A stretch of 64,000 bases of DNA from Choristoneura fumiferana (GCF_025370935.1 NC_133482.1:15795269-15859268); one strand, 5' to 3'. Positions 1 to 11,037 are shown, counted from the first letter of the stretch. A program made the numbers and translations. Notes: generated by a model from the letters alone, not told the origin.

Positions 1-133
1 AAATGATCTAAATTTAAGTTATTTGAAAATGTTGCAAAACAAAAGTAGCTTAGTTTTGTGAGTAGAATCGAACCTTGAATTCAAAGCCCCATGGTCAAAG
101 ACACTCTGTATACTATGTAGTTTTCAGACAATA

Positions 134-750
134 TCCTACTTAGGGGCTGTTTCACCATCCATTGATTAGTGTTAAGTGACGGTTAAATGCGATGCCGTCT
201 CCGTCTATTCGAACAAAACAAATAGAGACGGCATCACACCTAACCGCCAGTTAACACTAATCAATGGATGGTGAAACAGCCCCTTAATATTATAAATGCG
301 AAAGTTTGTGAGTGAGTGAGTGCGTGAGTATGTTTGTTGTGTGTTTGAGTATGTGTTTGGTGTTGGATGAAATTTGGCATAAAGTTAGTTTATAACCTGG
401 AATAAAACAGGATACTTTTTATCGCGATATTCCCTCGGGATAGGGATAAAATTTCTAAATAACAACCGCTGGGCTTATAGAGTCATGCAATTTGGTATGT
501 AGATAGCTGGACACCTGGAATAAAACATAGCTTACTTTTTATTCCGACATTCCCACGGGATAGGGATAAAATCTCGAAACAACAACCGCTGGGCTCATGA
601 AATTTAACCATGATTGTTTTTAATGTAACGTTAATGAAAACAACGATTTTATTTTCGGGAATTCCCACGGGGATATTTAAAAATCCCGGAATTTCAATTC
701 AGCTGCTGGACCTAATTATTTACGTGTGCGAAGCCGCGGATAAACGCTAG
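134..750 (+). mobile_element. Lep1-like non-autonomous Helitron, interrupted by a MITE
   Basis: Starts TCCTACTTA and resumes AATATTATAAATGCGAAAG after the MITE; ends GATAAACGCTAG. It sits between A and T, as Helitrons do. Internal phrases (GGATAGGGATAAAAT, AACAACCGCTGGGCT) recur in the copies at 1.5 and 14 kb. Two internal near-repeats lie at 380-480 and 500-600. Confidence 0.8.
143..283. mobile_element. Harbinger-like palindromic MITE, 141 bp
   Basis: Terminal inverted repeats begin GGGGCTGTTTCACCATCC and extend almost to the centre. It is flanked by a TTA duplication, the 3-bp TWA type typical of PIF/Harbinger. It is inserted about 9 bp inside the 5' end of a Helitron. Confidence 0.8.
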
Positions 751-805
751 TATTTAATAATTATTATTAACTAATGGTTCGGCCAGCTCCCGACTGCTAT
801 TCTAA

Positions 806-1077
806 GGGGCTGTTTCACCATCCATTGATATATGATAAAAAAATATACCTCGTTGAGTTTCTTGCCGGATTCTTCTCAGCAGAGGTTTTTCCGAACCAGT
901 GGTAGATTTTTTTGACATTTATAAGTGCTTGTTATAGCCTAAATTGAATAAAGATATTTTGACTTTGACTTTGACTTTGACTTTGATGCCGTTTCCGTCT
1001 ATTCGAACAAAACAAATAGAGACGGCATCACACCTAACCGCCAGTTAACACTAATCAATGGATGGTGAAACAGCCCC
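806..1077. mobile_element. Harbinger-like MITE split by a LINE tail
   Basis: Same family as 143-283, flanked by TAA on both sides. The left arm stops after CCATTGAT and the element resumes at GATGCCGTTTCCG. A ~150-bp LINE/SINE 3' tail fills the gap, so part of the left arm is lost. Confidence 0.75.
831..985 (+). mobile_element. Non-LTR retrotransposon 3' tail with TTTGAC repeats
   Basis: Runs from ATACCTCGTTGAGTTTC to AATAAAGATATTTTGAC and ends in (TTTGAC)n. The same tail recurs at 1.9, 32.6, 36.2, 38.8, 43.6 and 51.4 kb. The short simple-repeat tail and constant 3' end suggest a 5'-truncated LINE; the clade is not determinable here. Confidence 0.65.
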
Positions 1078-1324
1078 TAAGTTAAATGGCCAAGCCAGCA
1101 ATATTAAGATACGTATTCCAGCTCCAGGGCAATCTGGAATCGCTCGAATGTTCCCAAAGTTTCACGAAGTCCGATAGCGAGTTGCGAACTTTTGATATAT
1201 TTGAGAACTCCTCGGCAATTTGGGGGGTTGACGTGAGGCATGCTATAAGGTTTAAAAGTCCAGTGCGTGTCGGGCTACGCTAAGTGAAGGGTTCCGTACT
1301 AATGCAGCTAATATTTTACATTAA

Positions 1325-1465
1325 GGGGCTGTTTCACCATCCATTGATTAGCGTTAACCGACGGTTAAATGTGATGCCGTCTCCGTCTATTCGAACAAAA
1401 CAAATAGAGACGGCATCACACCTAACCGCCAGTTAACACTAATCAATGGATGGTGAAACAGCCCC
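1325..1465. mobile_element. Harbinger-like MITE, 141 bp
   Basis: Intact copy with GGGGCTGTTTCACC ends and a TAA duplication on both sides. Confidence 0.8.
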
Positions 1466-1546
1466 TAAGTTTGTTAGCGAGTACGCATGTGTATATTTGA
1501 AATTTTGTATGTATGAAAATTTGTGTAGTTAAGTAGATATTTTTTA

Positions 1547-1852
1547 TCCTACTTATATAAGTAATATTATAAATATGAAAGTTTGTGAGTGAGTATGTTT
1601 GTTACTTCTTCACGCTGAAACGGCTGGACTTAAAATGTGGTATGTAGATAGCTGGACATCTGGAATAAAACATGGGCTACTTTTTATTCCGAAATTCCCA
1701 CGGGATAGGGATTAAATCTCGAAACAACAACCGCTGGGCTTTATTGTTTGTTTCAATGTAACGGGATGGGGGGATTTTTTGAAAATCCCAAAATTTCAAT
1801 TCAGCTGCTGAATCTAATGATTTACGTGTGCAAAACCGCGAGTAAGCACTAG
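1547..1852 (+). mobile_element. Lep1-like Helitron
   Basis: Begins TCCTACTTATATAAG followed by TAATATTATAAATATGAAAG, and ends GTAAGCACTAG before T. Insertion is between A and T. The body shares the GCTGGACATCTGGAATAAAA phrase with other copies. Confidence 0.75.
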
Positions 1853-1860
1853 TACAAAAT

Positions 1861-2015
1861 ATATCAAAGTCTTTATTCGATTTAAACGATGATTATAAAA
1901 TAAAAGCTAGAACCGGCTAGCACTTACGAATGTCAAAAAATCTCCCACCGGTTCGGAAAAACCTCTGTTGAGCAAAGCCCGGGAAGAAATTCAACGAGGT
2001 ATATATTTTTTACAT
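1861..2015 (-). mobile_element. Non-LTR 3' tail, inverted copy
   Basis: Reverse complement of the 831-985 family: CTTTATTCGATTTAAAC, then CCGGTTCGGAAAAACCTCTG and CAACGAGGTATATATTT. Diverged. Confidence 0.6.
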
Positions 2016-2057
2016 AAATTTACAATGTTATTTAATATAAGGACTTACATTACATTA

Positions 2058-2182
2058 CAGTCGAGTTCATAAAGCAAAAATTTTATCAAAAATATCTGAA
2101 CACAATGCTATTGTTAACAGCGTAGTAGCGTGTTCAGATATTTTTGATCAAATTTTTGATCACAAGTTTATGAACTCCACTG
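2058..2182. mobile_element. Tc1/mariner-type fold-back MITE
   Basis: CAGTCGAGTTCATAAA pairs with TTTATGAACTCCACTG, and the arms nearly meet (ATCAAAAATATCTGAACAC against GTGTTCAGATATTTTTGAT). Flanked by TA on both sides, the mariner-type target duplication. Confidence 0.75.
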
Positions 2183-2194
2183 TACATCAAATGA

Positions 2195-2299
2195 ATACCA
2201 CGATGTAAATTTTGGGGATTTCCATACGAATTAAATAAAATCCCGGAATTCCAATTTGACTGCAAGACGTTACCGCAAGCGAAGCCGCGGGTAAAAGTT
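2195..2299 (+). mobile_element. Helitron 3' end remnant
   Basis: Ends GCGAAGCCGCGGGTAAAAG, the Helitron 3' signature, preceded by AATAAAATCCCGGAATTCC. No 5' end is recognisable. Confidence 0.5.
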
Positions 2300-2387
2300 G
2301 TTAAAAACATGTAGAAACAATAAATTGAAATGAAATGAAATGAAAAATTTATTCTACACACAATTATTAATACAAAAACAACAGAAG

Positions 2388-2567
2388 GATTAAATATATT
2401 TACCCGGATAACTCACGTCTTAAATCGAGTTTAGCCAGACATATTATGCTCCGAAGACAAAGGGCTACGGATTAGCCCGAAACATGTCGGGCTAAACTCG
2501 ATTTAAGACGTGAGTTATCCGGGTCAATATATTTAATATGAGTGAGTCTCACGGTAGTTTCATGTTC
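2388..2567 (+). mobile_element. Hairpin retroelement with hammerhead-like core (copy 1)
   Basis: Two identical 35-bp arms (2402-2436 and 2490-2524) in inverted orientation enclose a core with stem GGGCTA/TAGCCC, then GAAAC, then ATGTC. The whole unit lies between perfect 13-bp direct repeats AAAACAACAGAAG (2375-2387 and 2568-2580), showing insertion with target duplication. The 3' tail is GAGTCTCACGGTAGTTTC. It may be a Penelope-type terminal repeat; the protein-coding part is absent. Confidence 0.65.
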
Positions 2568-3191
2568 AAAACAACAGAAGTATAAAATATAAAACAATAA
2601 AAAACAAGCAAATATAAATATTAAATTGTGTGTGAAAAAGGTCCCGCCGCAGCAAAAACGGGGACTCCGGGGGTGGAGCCAGCGCTGGTCTTCCGGCGAG
2701 ACCATTTTTATCGGTCACACACACATCAGTGGTCACACAAACCCTGCCATGCAACGGCCTTTCGCGATATGCTGAACGCAGCCGTTGCGATTGCGTCGAG
2801 CAGCGCTGTCTGGCGGCGAACCAACGACTTAAATTTATAACCTAGAAAAGACCGTGCGCACAACATGGTTGCTGTGAGATTTTCTCAACAAAACTTACGC
2901 AAAACAGATAAAAAAAAAAATATAAAATTAGAGTTAATTATAAAATTAGAAACGTATTCAAAATGAGGAAGAAACCTTGGTAACTCGAAAAGTTAGCGCG
3001 TTCCTCTTAAATACGGCATTAACTCCGACGGCTTAATCCCATTGATATGAGATTGTGTAATTACACTTCCGTCGTTCCGAGTCCTTCGCAATTAATTAAA
3101 CAATGTTCCAATACTTTTGATATTATTACCATTAAAGGTACCCTCTACATCGTATCATGCCACGACCGTAATAGGACCGTGTCAATTAGGT

Positions 3192-3740
3192 ACGGTTATA
3201 TTATTTGAATATCGAAAATTAAAATATCGAATGAGTAAAAATATCGATAGCCAACTTAGATAGGTAGCTATACGAGTATATTTAAGTTGTAAATGTGAAA
3301 ATATTTGAATGTCGAAAATTAACATTATCTCACATTGTTTCTCTTAATAGCATTTATTTTACATAATCTACTCATTTTTACCACTCGCCGGGCGCTGCCG
3401 CGGCACGCTCGCTTCACTCGCTCGGCTCGTAAATGTTTTTGGTAATTCATGTTCAATAGGTTGTTAGGTTAGGTTAGTATTGCGTCAAGGCGCGAAACGC
3501 CTCAACTGAGCGGAATAGGAGCTCCGCAAAGCGGAGATCCGTCGACCCTGTCACGCGATAGTTCATACATAGGATATTCGATACTCTGTACTTCGATATT
3601 TTGGTCTTCAATATTTATATCTTTCGATGTCACTTTTGTAGATTAAAATATAATTTCGATATATTGGACGTAGGTTATCTAACCATTCGACAATATAAAC
3701 TTTCGTTATTTTAATTTTCGATATTCAAATATGTAACCGT
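3192..3740. mobile_element. Word-arm fold-back element A (ATCGAAAATT arms)
   Basis: Ends ACGGTTATATTATTTGAA and its inverted counterpart TTCAAATATGTAACCGT. Both arms repeat ATCGA-type words in opposite orientation. The centre (3455-3560) has TTAGGTTAGGTTAG followed by a GC-rich block with GGAGCTCCGCAAAGCGGAG. Flanks CAATTAGGT and CAATTACGG look like a 9-bp duplication with two changes. It interrupts an older repeat also seen near 5600. Confidence 0.55.
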
Positions 3741-3904
3741 CAATTACGGAATGTCAAACGCATACATGACGCACGACGGCGGCGCCGGTTGGTTACAGCA
3801 GGTCTTTACGCAACTCGAAACTCGAAGTTCGTATCGTACCGTCCCTTACCCTTTACCTTGTTCCTGCTGCAGAACTGCCAGTTGAAATACAAATAATTGC
3901 ATTC

Positions 3905-4150
3905 TGGTTTTCTCTTCGTCATCATCAGTCGTAAGACGTTCACTATTGGATAAAAGCCTTCCTCTAAGAACGCTACAATGAACGACAGCTCGCCACTTGT
4001 ATCCACCGGCTGCTCGTAACTCTTACGATATCGTCAGTCAACCCACCTACCTAAATGGACGGCCCACTGACGTCTTCCGGTCCATGGTCGTCACGCGAAG
4101 ACTTTTCTCTCCCAACGGTTATCTGTTCTACGAACGCACATCGCCGTTTT
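3905..4150 (-). mobile_element. Decayed non-LTR (RTE-like) 3' fragment
   Basis: CATCATCAG, then CGTTCACTATTGGATAAAAG-type wording and CCACCGGCTGCTCG; the same family appears at 41005-41150 (TGCATCCACCGGTTGCCC, CCCCAATGGTTATCTGTTCG). Minus orientation, no open frame. Confidence 0.45.
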
Positions 4151-4912
4151 AACTCGCTTATTCGTCGAACTATGTCGATGACTTTTTAGTCCTTCGGCAA
4201 ATTTCTGCTTACATTCGTTTACTTATTGTGTGAAGTACCCATGACGACATTTTCTCTAGACTCAGCCTATACAAATTTTTCACAAAATGTCAATGAAAAA
4301 TGTCAAGAGAGGACTTTAATTCCAACTGTCAGTGCTAACGGTTAACACGAGCGAAACTGTGGGCAAAAGCTACCAATCTTAAACTCAGTTGAACAGGAAA
4401 CCAGATTTTTCTAATAAATGTGATCTTATCTTCAAATTGGCTATTTTCTCCTATGACTTCTTCTAATAGGCTATCAGGTCGCCATTTTGCTTTTACCCGT
4501 CAAGGGCGCCTTACCTCCCATCTCAAGTTACTTTTATAGTCTCTAAGTTACTTTTAAGCGTAATAATCCTGTAGATTTGTTCGCTGGCCTGAGGCAACCA
4601 AGCAAGCGTCCGCTAATGGTTTTTGGGATTTTGGACTTATTTGACGTGATGAAAAAAAAAAAGAAAAGTTTCTGAGGGTGAAGGGAGGTCAGTAGAGACA
4701 TATTTCTCCAGACAGATCTGCCTTCATAAGGGAAAATGCGATATTTCCGAAAAACAAAACACTTTTGGGTAATTTATTATCGTCTGATGCAGAACGTTTC
4801 AAGCTACGGAAAAGTATAAAATAACTGAAAAGTTTTTTTTGAGACAGGGTCTTTTGCCTTAAGAGGGCAGAATTTGGCACATGGAACTAAAGAACTAAGC
4901 GAAAATGACATA

Positions 4913-5001
4913 GCCCGAAACATGTCGAGCTAAACTCGATTTAAGACATGAGTTATCCGGGTCAATATATTTAATATTGATCTCACGGTTGTTTCATGTT
5001 C
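4913..5001 (+). mobile_element. Hairpin retroelement (copy 2, 5'-truncated)
   Basis: 89 bp starting GCCCGAAACATGTCGAG and ending GTTTCATGTTC, equal to the 3' half of copy 1. It is flanked by perfect 12-bp direct repeats GAAAATGACATA (4901-4912 and 5002-5013). A 5' truncation with an intact 3' end and a target duplication is what target-primed reverse transcription would leave. Confidence 0.7.
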
Positions 5002-5335
5002 GAAAATGACATACTTAGTTTACGAAATATTGGCACTTTTATAGAAACACAACGAACCTAAATTGTATTATTTTTGATATTCGTTCATTTTGAGGGAACC
5101 TTCAACAGATCAAATGAAGTTAATTTCTCCAAAAAACTGTACTGTTTAAGAGATTATCAAAAATTAAGATAATTAATGAAAATACGCAATAAAACAGTGT
5201 AAAAAATCCTAATTTAAACGATGAAGCGCAAGTGGAAAGTGCAAATCAAGACTAAGAGTCAGAAATTAAGTAGAATTACTGTCTTAATAAAACATACGAA
5301 TATTTTGTTAAGTATTTTGTCCGTTTCGCTTTTGC

Positions 5336-5350
5336 GGGGGGGGGGGGGGG
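5336..5350. repeat. Poly-G run
   Basis: Fifteen consecutive G between tttgc and cacac. It may be partly an assembly or polishing artefact. Confidence 0.9.
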
Positions 5351-7204
5351 CACACAATTGTTTTTGGTTTATTTGTGTAAATTTTATTGTATTTCTGGAT
5401 ATTCCGTATTAATGAATAAATGTCTTCTTTCTTTCTTTAATTAAGGTATTTAAAAATAATTAGTTTATTGCGTTTAAATAAAAAATCTTTAAATAAAATA
5501 AGACTTTTCAACTCTATATTCGGATTTTCAGTTTAATAATTAACACCTTAATATAAGTAGGTAACCCTGGTCCGTGCAAGTCCGCTTTAAGGTAAGTACA
5601 CATTACACCGTATTATACCATGACCGTAGTAGAAACGTGTGAGACGCATACATGACACGTGACAGCGACGGTTGGTTACGAAACGTGATAGTTAGTGGGC
5701 ATAGTTAGTCTCATATCGTAGTTTTCGATAGAAATAATATATTTTTGGCTAACACTTTCCTATTAATTACGGTCATGTGAATGTGACCTTTAGAACGTTC
5801 TTTCAACTCCGACTGTAAGGTCAACCTTTTAACCTCTCCGGCTGTCTCCCAATTTCCGCTTCATCCCTTGACACTTGAATACTACCACGTGAACAATGCA
5901 GGTCAGTCGCGGCTCACTTCCGGGCAGTGGCCATTATGCGGCGGAAACGGCCGAGACGACCCGAACGCTTGATCGGAAATTTGGAATCGGGGTACGAGCG
6001 TTTTGAAGGTCGGGGTAGTGGATGGGTGTTGTGCCTGTCAACTGAAACGGAGCCAGGCTGAGCGGTGAGCGAGATAAAAATACACCAGTAGAATACAGTA
6101 CCTGGCGATAAAGATGAAATTCTCCTTCCCCGGGACTCGTACTTTCTTCACCAACACAAATTGCTCCCCCAATTTATTACGTTTAAATGAAAAAATAATC
6201 TTCAATTTCGCTTGGATTTCACACTGAAAATCAAAACACACCGACGCGTCCCGACGCGTCGCGCATACGTTATCAGAATCAAATCAGCAATATGCAAATT
6301 TTGAATTTTCAACTGTTTCCGAATTAAAAATAGAACATAAAATAAATTGGAAGCGTTGCGGTCAGCGCGGAGCCAAGTTCAGGAATTAGAGCCGCCATTG
6401 TTTTTAAATTTGCGAAGGCGATCGTCGTTTTTTATTGGTTGGGTGATAATGGAAAACCAACCGAACTCACACACGCAAACGCACTGATATAAAAATTTGC
6501 CTATTATATGTAAATAAGGCTTTCCAGAGATAAACGTTTTTTTTTCACATGAAACTCACTGGTTCAGTAACAGCCTATTCACTCTAGCCCTGAAGAGCCC
6601 TAGATTGTATTTATGCGGAAATACAGACGACGGGAGCGAATTCCATTCCTTAGCAGTTCGCATTATGAAAGATGAAGCAAACCGCTACGGGCGGGCCAAT
6701 GGATGGAACGCTAACTACATAAGGGTGAAGACGCTCCCCCCGCCCGGAAGTCCGTTAGCAAAATAAATATATACAAAACAAGTGATAATATTAAACGTTC
6801 AATAAGTATTAGCTTTTTCTCTCATTCAATCTGTACAACTGTTTTGGCGTGAAAGTGTAACAATCATACTCACAAACTTTCCCACATAAAACAATAGTAG
6901 TATATTGGTTATATTAAGTAATACAGATAGAAGTTTAATTCAGATTGTTCCAAACAGATCTCCAGAGCTTTTATTCGATAATACACCAACTGTCCAGAAA
7001 GTTACCTTGTCAAAGTTGGGCCTGTCTGTTCAGATTACTGAATTACAATCAAATAACCCACTATCTGGCAACTTAGTCAACTTACTTACCTACAAATGTA
7101 AGAACTTGGCACGTTATTTGTCACTCATAAATTGTACGAATACTGAAGCAAACAAGAATTTATTCAAAAATATCAAACAGGTTTAGTAAATGATAGAATT
7201 TAAT

Positions 7205-7410
7205 TGAGAAATTGTATTTGGCCTTCTCTTTAACTCCCGACGCAAATAGAGGGGTGGTTTGATGCCAATCTCAGTGTATTCGTCTTTCCTTGAGGTAGTC
7301 GTTATCTATGTTTCACCAAAATTGGTTCAGCCGTTTTTGAAATATTGAACTTTAAAATAACAACGCCGGGAGTTTTTCAATTTGCCTAGTTCCGTCGCGG
7401 GTTAAAAATG
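7205..7410 (+). repeat. Interspersed repeat, CCCGACGCAAA family
   Basis: Shares ACTCCCGACGCAAATAGAGG, TTGGTTCAGCCGTTTTTGA and ATATTGAACTTTAAA with 41263-41505. Unclassified. Confidence 0.55.
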
Positions 7411-7507
7411 TATTTTTTTACGCTATCGTCAGCGTTAAAGGTCTCTGCCAACCGTATCATACCATGATTGTAATAGGAATGTGTCAGGCAAAATATATTC
7501 TTTGTAT

Positions 7508-8118
7508 TAAAAACCGGCCAAGAGCGTGTCGGAATCGCCCCAAATTGGGTTCCGTAGCCATTATGAAAAAATTAAGTAATATTTTTCTAAGAATTTCGTA
7601 TTTGATACGGAATCTTCCAAGTTTAGGTATATTTTATACCTTAGGCTGCTATTTACTCATAAACTACTAAAAAACAAACAAACAAACTTAGCCGTTATAG
7701 TTTTCTCTGAAAGTTTGATGTACTTACCACCATCCTGAATTTTTTTCAAATTTTCCCACCCACCGGTTTAGAATTTAGAGGGGGGGAATCGAGCGGGGGA
7801 CGCTCGATTTTAATGAAAATTTGCACTTTAAAGTTGAATATTTTGCAAACAAAATCACTGAATTAAAAAATCGTCCAACGACAAAAAGAAGATACCCGAC
7901 GATACCCCACACTATAGGGTTGGATGAGAAAAAAAATATTTTTTATTTTTTTTATTGTACCATTTTGTCGGCGCAGTTTACATATATATTACATGTATGC
8001 AAAATTATAGCTTTCTACCATTGATAGTCGCTGAGCAAAGCCGACAGACAGGCAGACAGACAGACATGGCGAAACTATAAGGGTTCCGTTTTTGCCATTT
8101 TGGCTCCGGAACCCTAAA
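7508..8118 (+). repeat. Long interspersed repeat, CCGGCCAAGAGCGTGTCGG family
   Basis: Runs from AACCGGCCAAGAGCG to TTTTGGCTCCGGAACCCTA. Landmarks are CACCCACCGGTTTAGA, CGATACCCCACACTATAGGG and AGACAGACATGGCGAAAC. Inverted copies lie at 38131-38718 and 61385-61806, and a partial direct copy at 40800-41012. Common in Lepidoptera; I cannot assign a class. Confidence 0.6.
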
Positions 8119-8389
8119 AAATATGAAGCTATGCCCACTAGCAACCACGTTTGATAACTGATAACCAACCGCCACCATCGCGTGCCATGCACGGAGCGTT
8201 AAAAACGGTGACGATACGCTTCTTATGGGTATGACCGCCGTTGACATGTTGTAGTTCGTGTCGCGTTACATTCCGAGCCTGATACGTCATGTTAGCATAC
8301 GGTGTAGTGGGTACAGACCTGAAAGGTCGATCTGCCCGTACACAAGATACCAATAAAACGGGAGAGCCACTTCGCATACTCTTCGCTAG

Positions 8390-8578
8390 TCATACCGTAA
8401 TTTTTGTCCGAATCATCGTTTGTCATAATTTTTTTCAATTTTTACTGGAATTTTTAAATGGTCATCCTATAGAAAACTATTAGGTAAGGTTAGGTTGGTT
8501 TTATAACAATTCTGAACAATTATTGGATTCAGAGAAAAAAGAGTTATGACAAACGATCGTTCTGACAAACATTACATT
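8390..8578. mobile_element. Word-arm fold-back element D (GTTTGTCA arms)
   Basis: Ends GTCCGAATCATCGTTTGTCA and its inverted counterpart TGACAAACATTACATTCGGAC-type sequence; the word GTTTGTCA occurs once on the left and twice, inverted, on the right. The centre is TTAGGTAAGGTTAGG then TTGGTTTTATAA, matching the centre of the 32 and 44 kb elements. Confidence 0.5.
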
Positions 8579-8594
8579 CGGACTTCCAATAAGT

Positions 8595-8805
8595 CTTCCG
8601 GGGTTCAGCTGAAAACCAGCGCTGCAGCTCTGGTTACAGGGCTACGGCATATGCTGAGCTGAGTCCTTTTGGCATCACACTACAGCATAATATCTCTTAT
8701 TTTCCTCTCTTCTCCTATTTATGTTTTTACTGTGTTTTTGTTGTGATGTAGTGTGTTTTTCTTGTCAATAAATGTTGTGAGTTTGAGTTTGAAGTATGCG
8801 AGCCG
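8595..8805 (+). mobile_element. Retroelement 3' segment with AACCAGCGCTG motif
   Basis: GAAAACCAGCGCTGCAGC, then GCTGAGTCCTTTTGGCATC, then an AT-rich tail ending near AATAAATGTTGTGAG. A related segment is at 48080-48285. Likely a LINE 3' end. Confidence 0.4.
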
Positions 8806-9139
8806 ATATGGACCCCAATAAAACATAAATCAAACGGGATACCTGCATAATTCGTACTAATTAACTAGACGTACAAATCCCACCCGATACGGCTGTCGTA
8901 TCCCGATTATTATGGTCTATTGCCCCCTTAGCGACTTAGTATGCAGATTGTTAACGTTTCAGGTAGTAGTGCCGTAATATTTATATGGGCTTACTGAGCG
9001 AGATATTACTTCTGAAGAGCTTTGGCAAAAAAGTGGAAGTGCTATTTTTCTGGGACTGAGTCGCCGAAGACGCTAAGTCCTTGATTTTGTTTACTAGTTT
9101 TTAGTTTTTCTAATTTTATATGAGGTACTTTATAGGATG

Positions 9140-9350
9140 ACGACCGGATGGTTGAGGTCCCGGGTTCGATTCCCATAATACCACAAATAATACGAATGTT
9201 TGTTCTCTGGTCTTGGACGTTTAATATGTATTTAAGTATGTAAGTATGTTTATCCGCTGCCTAGTAACCACAGTACAGCTTTGCTTACTTTGCAACTAGG
9301 TCAATTGGTGTCTAGTGTCCCATGATATTTCTTTAAATGGGGACGTGCAA
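9140..9350 (+). mobile_element. tRNA-derived SINE (family 3)
   Basis: The head has a B-box-like GGTTCGATTCC within GACCGGATGGTTGAGGTCCC. The body has AATACGAATGTTTGTTCTC and TTATCCGCTGCCTAG. The tail is GGTGTCTAGTGTCCCATGAT. An inverted copy is split around 59820-60625 and a tail fragment is at 28110-28180. Confidence 0.65.
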
Positions 9351-9919
9351 ATGGGAAAAATCTATTTTGAACGACTGGAAAGGGGGAACCAGATAGTGCC
9401 GCTGCCGGACTCTTACCAGCTAAAAACCCGGCTCTGGACGTTCCCAACTCCTTGGAACTTACTTGAAAGTGCTATGACTGTATCCTCCTTCATAATGCAA
9501 TCTACCAGGCTATAAAATCAAGGGCGTACCCAGCTACTGGCCCAGCGGGGGAAGGGACAAGTGACATTTTTTTGATGGGATCCCCTGCGTTTGTTTTGTT
9601 ATGAGAATTATAAATAATTGTACAGCATTCAATTTCCGAATTCTCCCCTGCTCGCCTCTAGTACGTCCATGATGGAATCGGTAACCGACCTCCATCAGGC
9701 AATCTCCTATCGTGGAATCGTTCAGGAGAGGCTTGAGAAAGATGTGGCTCATAAGACTACTCCTCAAATTTTTGGAAACACTCCTTTGTTTATCGTATTC
9801 TTATGTATTGCTCGTATGTTCGCTTATATATTTTGCTTGTTTATATATTTGTTTAAAGATTACTTTATTTGTGTTACTTTAGTTGTGTGTTGTTTGTACA
9901 ACAACTAGATAGAAATGAA

Positions 9920-10028
9920 TTCGCGGTGGATGCGGAAAGCACAAGACCGGTCTGAGTGGAGAGCCTTGGGGAAGGACTATGTCCAGCAGTGGACGTCTTT
10001 CGGCTGGTATGATGATGATGATGAGGAG
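9920..10028 (+). mobile_element. RTE-type LINE 3' end
   Basis: Encodes the conserved C-terminus read as RWMRKAQDRSEWRALGK, with QQWTSFG-like ending, then a GAT-repeat tail. Confidence 0.65.
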
Positions 10029-10045
10029 AAACAAATTATTATTTC

Positions 10046-10415
10046 CATCTTGTCGGAGGCCTACCGACAGCTCATCTCCCGGTCCGCGGACGCCATACGA
10101 AAACCTTCTGACCCCATCGGCCATCAGTCCTGCGAGTAATGTGCGCCCACTGCCACTTCAGTTTCGCAATTCTTCGGGCTATGTCGGAAACCTTATATAA
10201 CTCGAAAACCCAAGCATAGACCTCTCCCTCCATAGCCCTCTGAATGACTTTGAGCTTCCTCATGAGGCCCATCGTTAGCGCCCACAAAATGGAGCGACGA
10301 CCTGGTTAAGTTCGCAGGATCGCGTTGGATACGGAAAGCACAAGACCGATCTGAGTGGAGAGCCTTAAAGGAGGCCTATGTGCAGCAGTGGACGTCTTTC
10401 GGAGGACATGATGAG
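10046..10415 (+). mobile_element. RTE-type LINE 3' end with 5' inversion
   Basis: 10046-10286 is inverted and reads (minus) DIARRIAKLKWQWAHITRRT and DGRWGQKV up to SVGLRQDG. 10287-10415 is in sense and continues from exactly the next bases, AATGGAGCGACGACC, to the AYVQQWTSFG end. The two parts together make one contiguous 3' end, the arrangement expected from twin priming. Confidence 0.65.
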
Positions 10416-10999
10416 TTTATTTCTATGAGTTTATGCATAAGTACTTCTTTGCTAGTTAAGTATCTTGTATGGTGTCGGGAATAGTGGAGTCTGTATGATG
10501 TTTGTTGCTTTTTGAGAAAGTAGTAAGAGGATGGCTTTTTGAAACATTGTCAGATAGACGCAAGGTCAAGGAAGAAGATCAGTCAAATGTCCTAGTGTTT
10601 GACATACCTAATGTCCAATAGATGACACTGATGTCACCTCTAGAAAGTGACAGAAAATTAAAGAATGCATCTTCTGGAACAGTGGAATTAGACGGATTTT
10701 CATTGGTTAACCATGAATAAAATACGAGTGACGTCACCGCACTAGTTCTAACCGGTTCGAACCAGCTGAAACTGCCCGAAATCAGATTCCACCGGATAGA
10801 TACGATCCCTAACCATGAATGTTGGAATTACTGCCGGCAGTTAGGATTATCTTGATGCTAGTTATGATTGATGACGTCTTATCAAAACATAATTTCAAAA
10901 CTATTCGTAGTTGTAACATAAATCATTTCGGCGCATCTAAAAACGTGACAGTAATAGTTGTACCTTAGATAGGATAAAAATACAACCAATGCTACAGTC

Positions 11000-11004
11000 A
11001 TCAG

Positions 11005-11037
<33 letters not shown>

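Noticed and set aside
2628..2840. 70-codon plus-strand frame over a GC-rich patch (2640-2830)
   Set aside because: Looks like retroelement sequence (GGAGCCAGCGCTGG motif), with no domain and overlapping minus frames of similar length.
5336..5350. G-quadruplex from the 15-G run
   Set aside because: A lone homopolymer whose length may be an assembly error; no neighbouring G tracts.
6905..7186. 93-codon frame opening with a non-ATG codon
   Set aside because: No ATG start, no recognisable motif, in an AT-rich tract.
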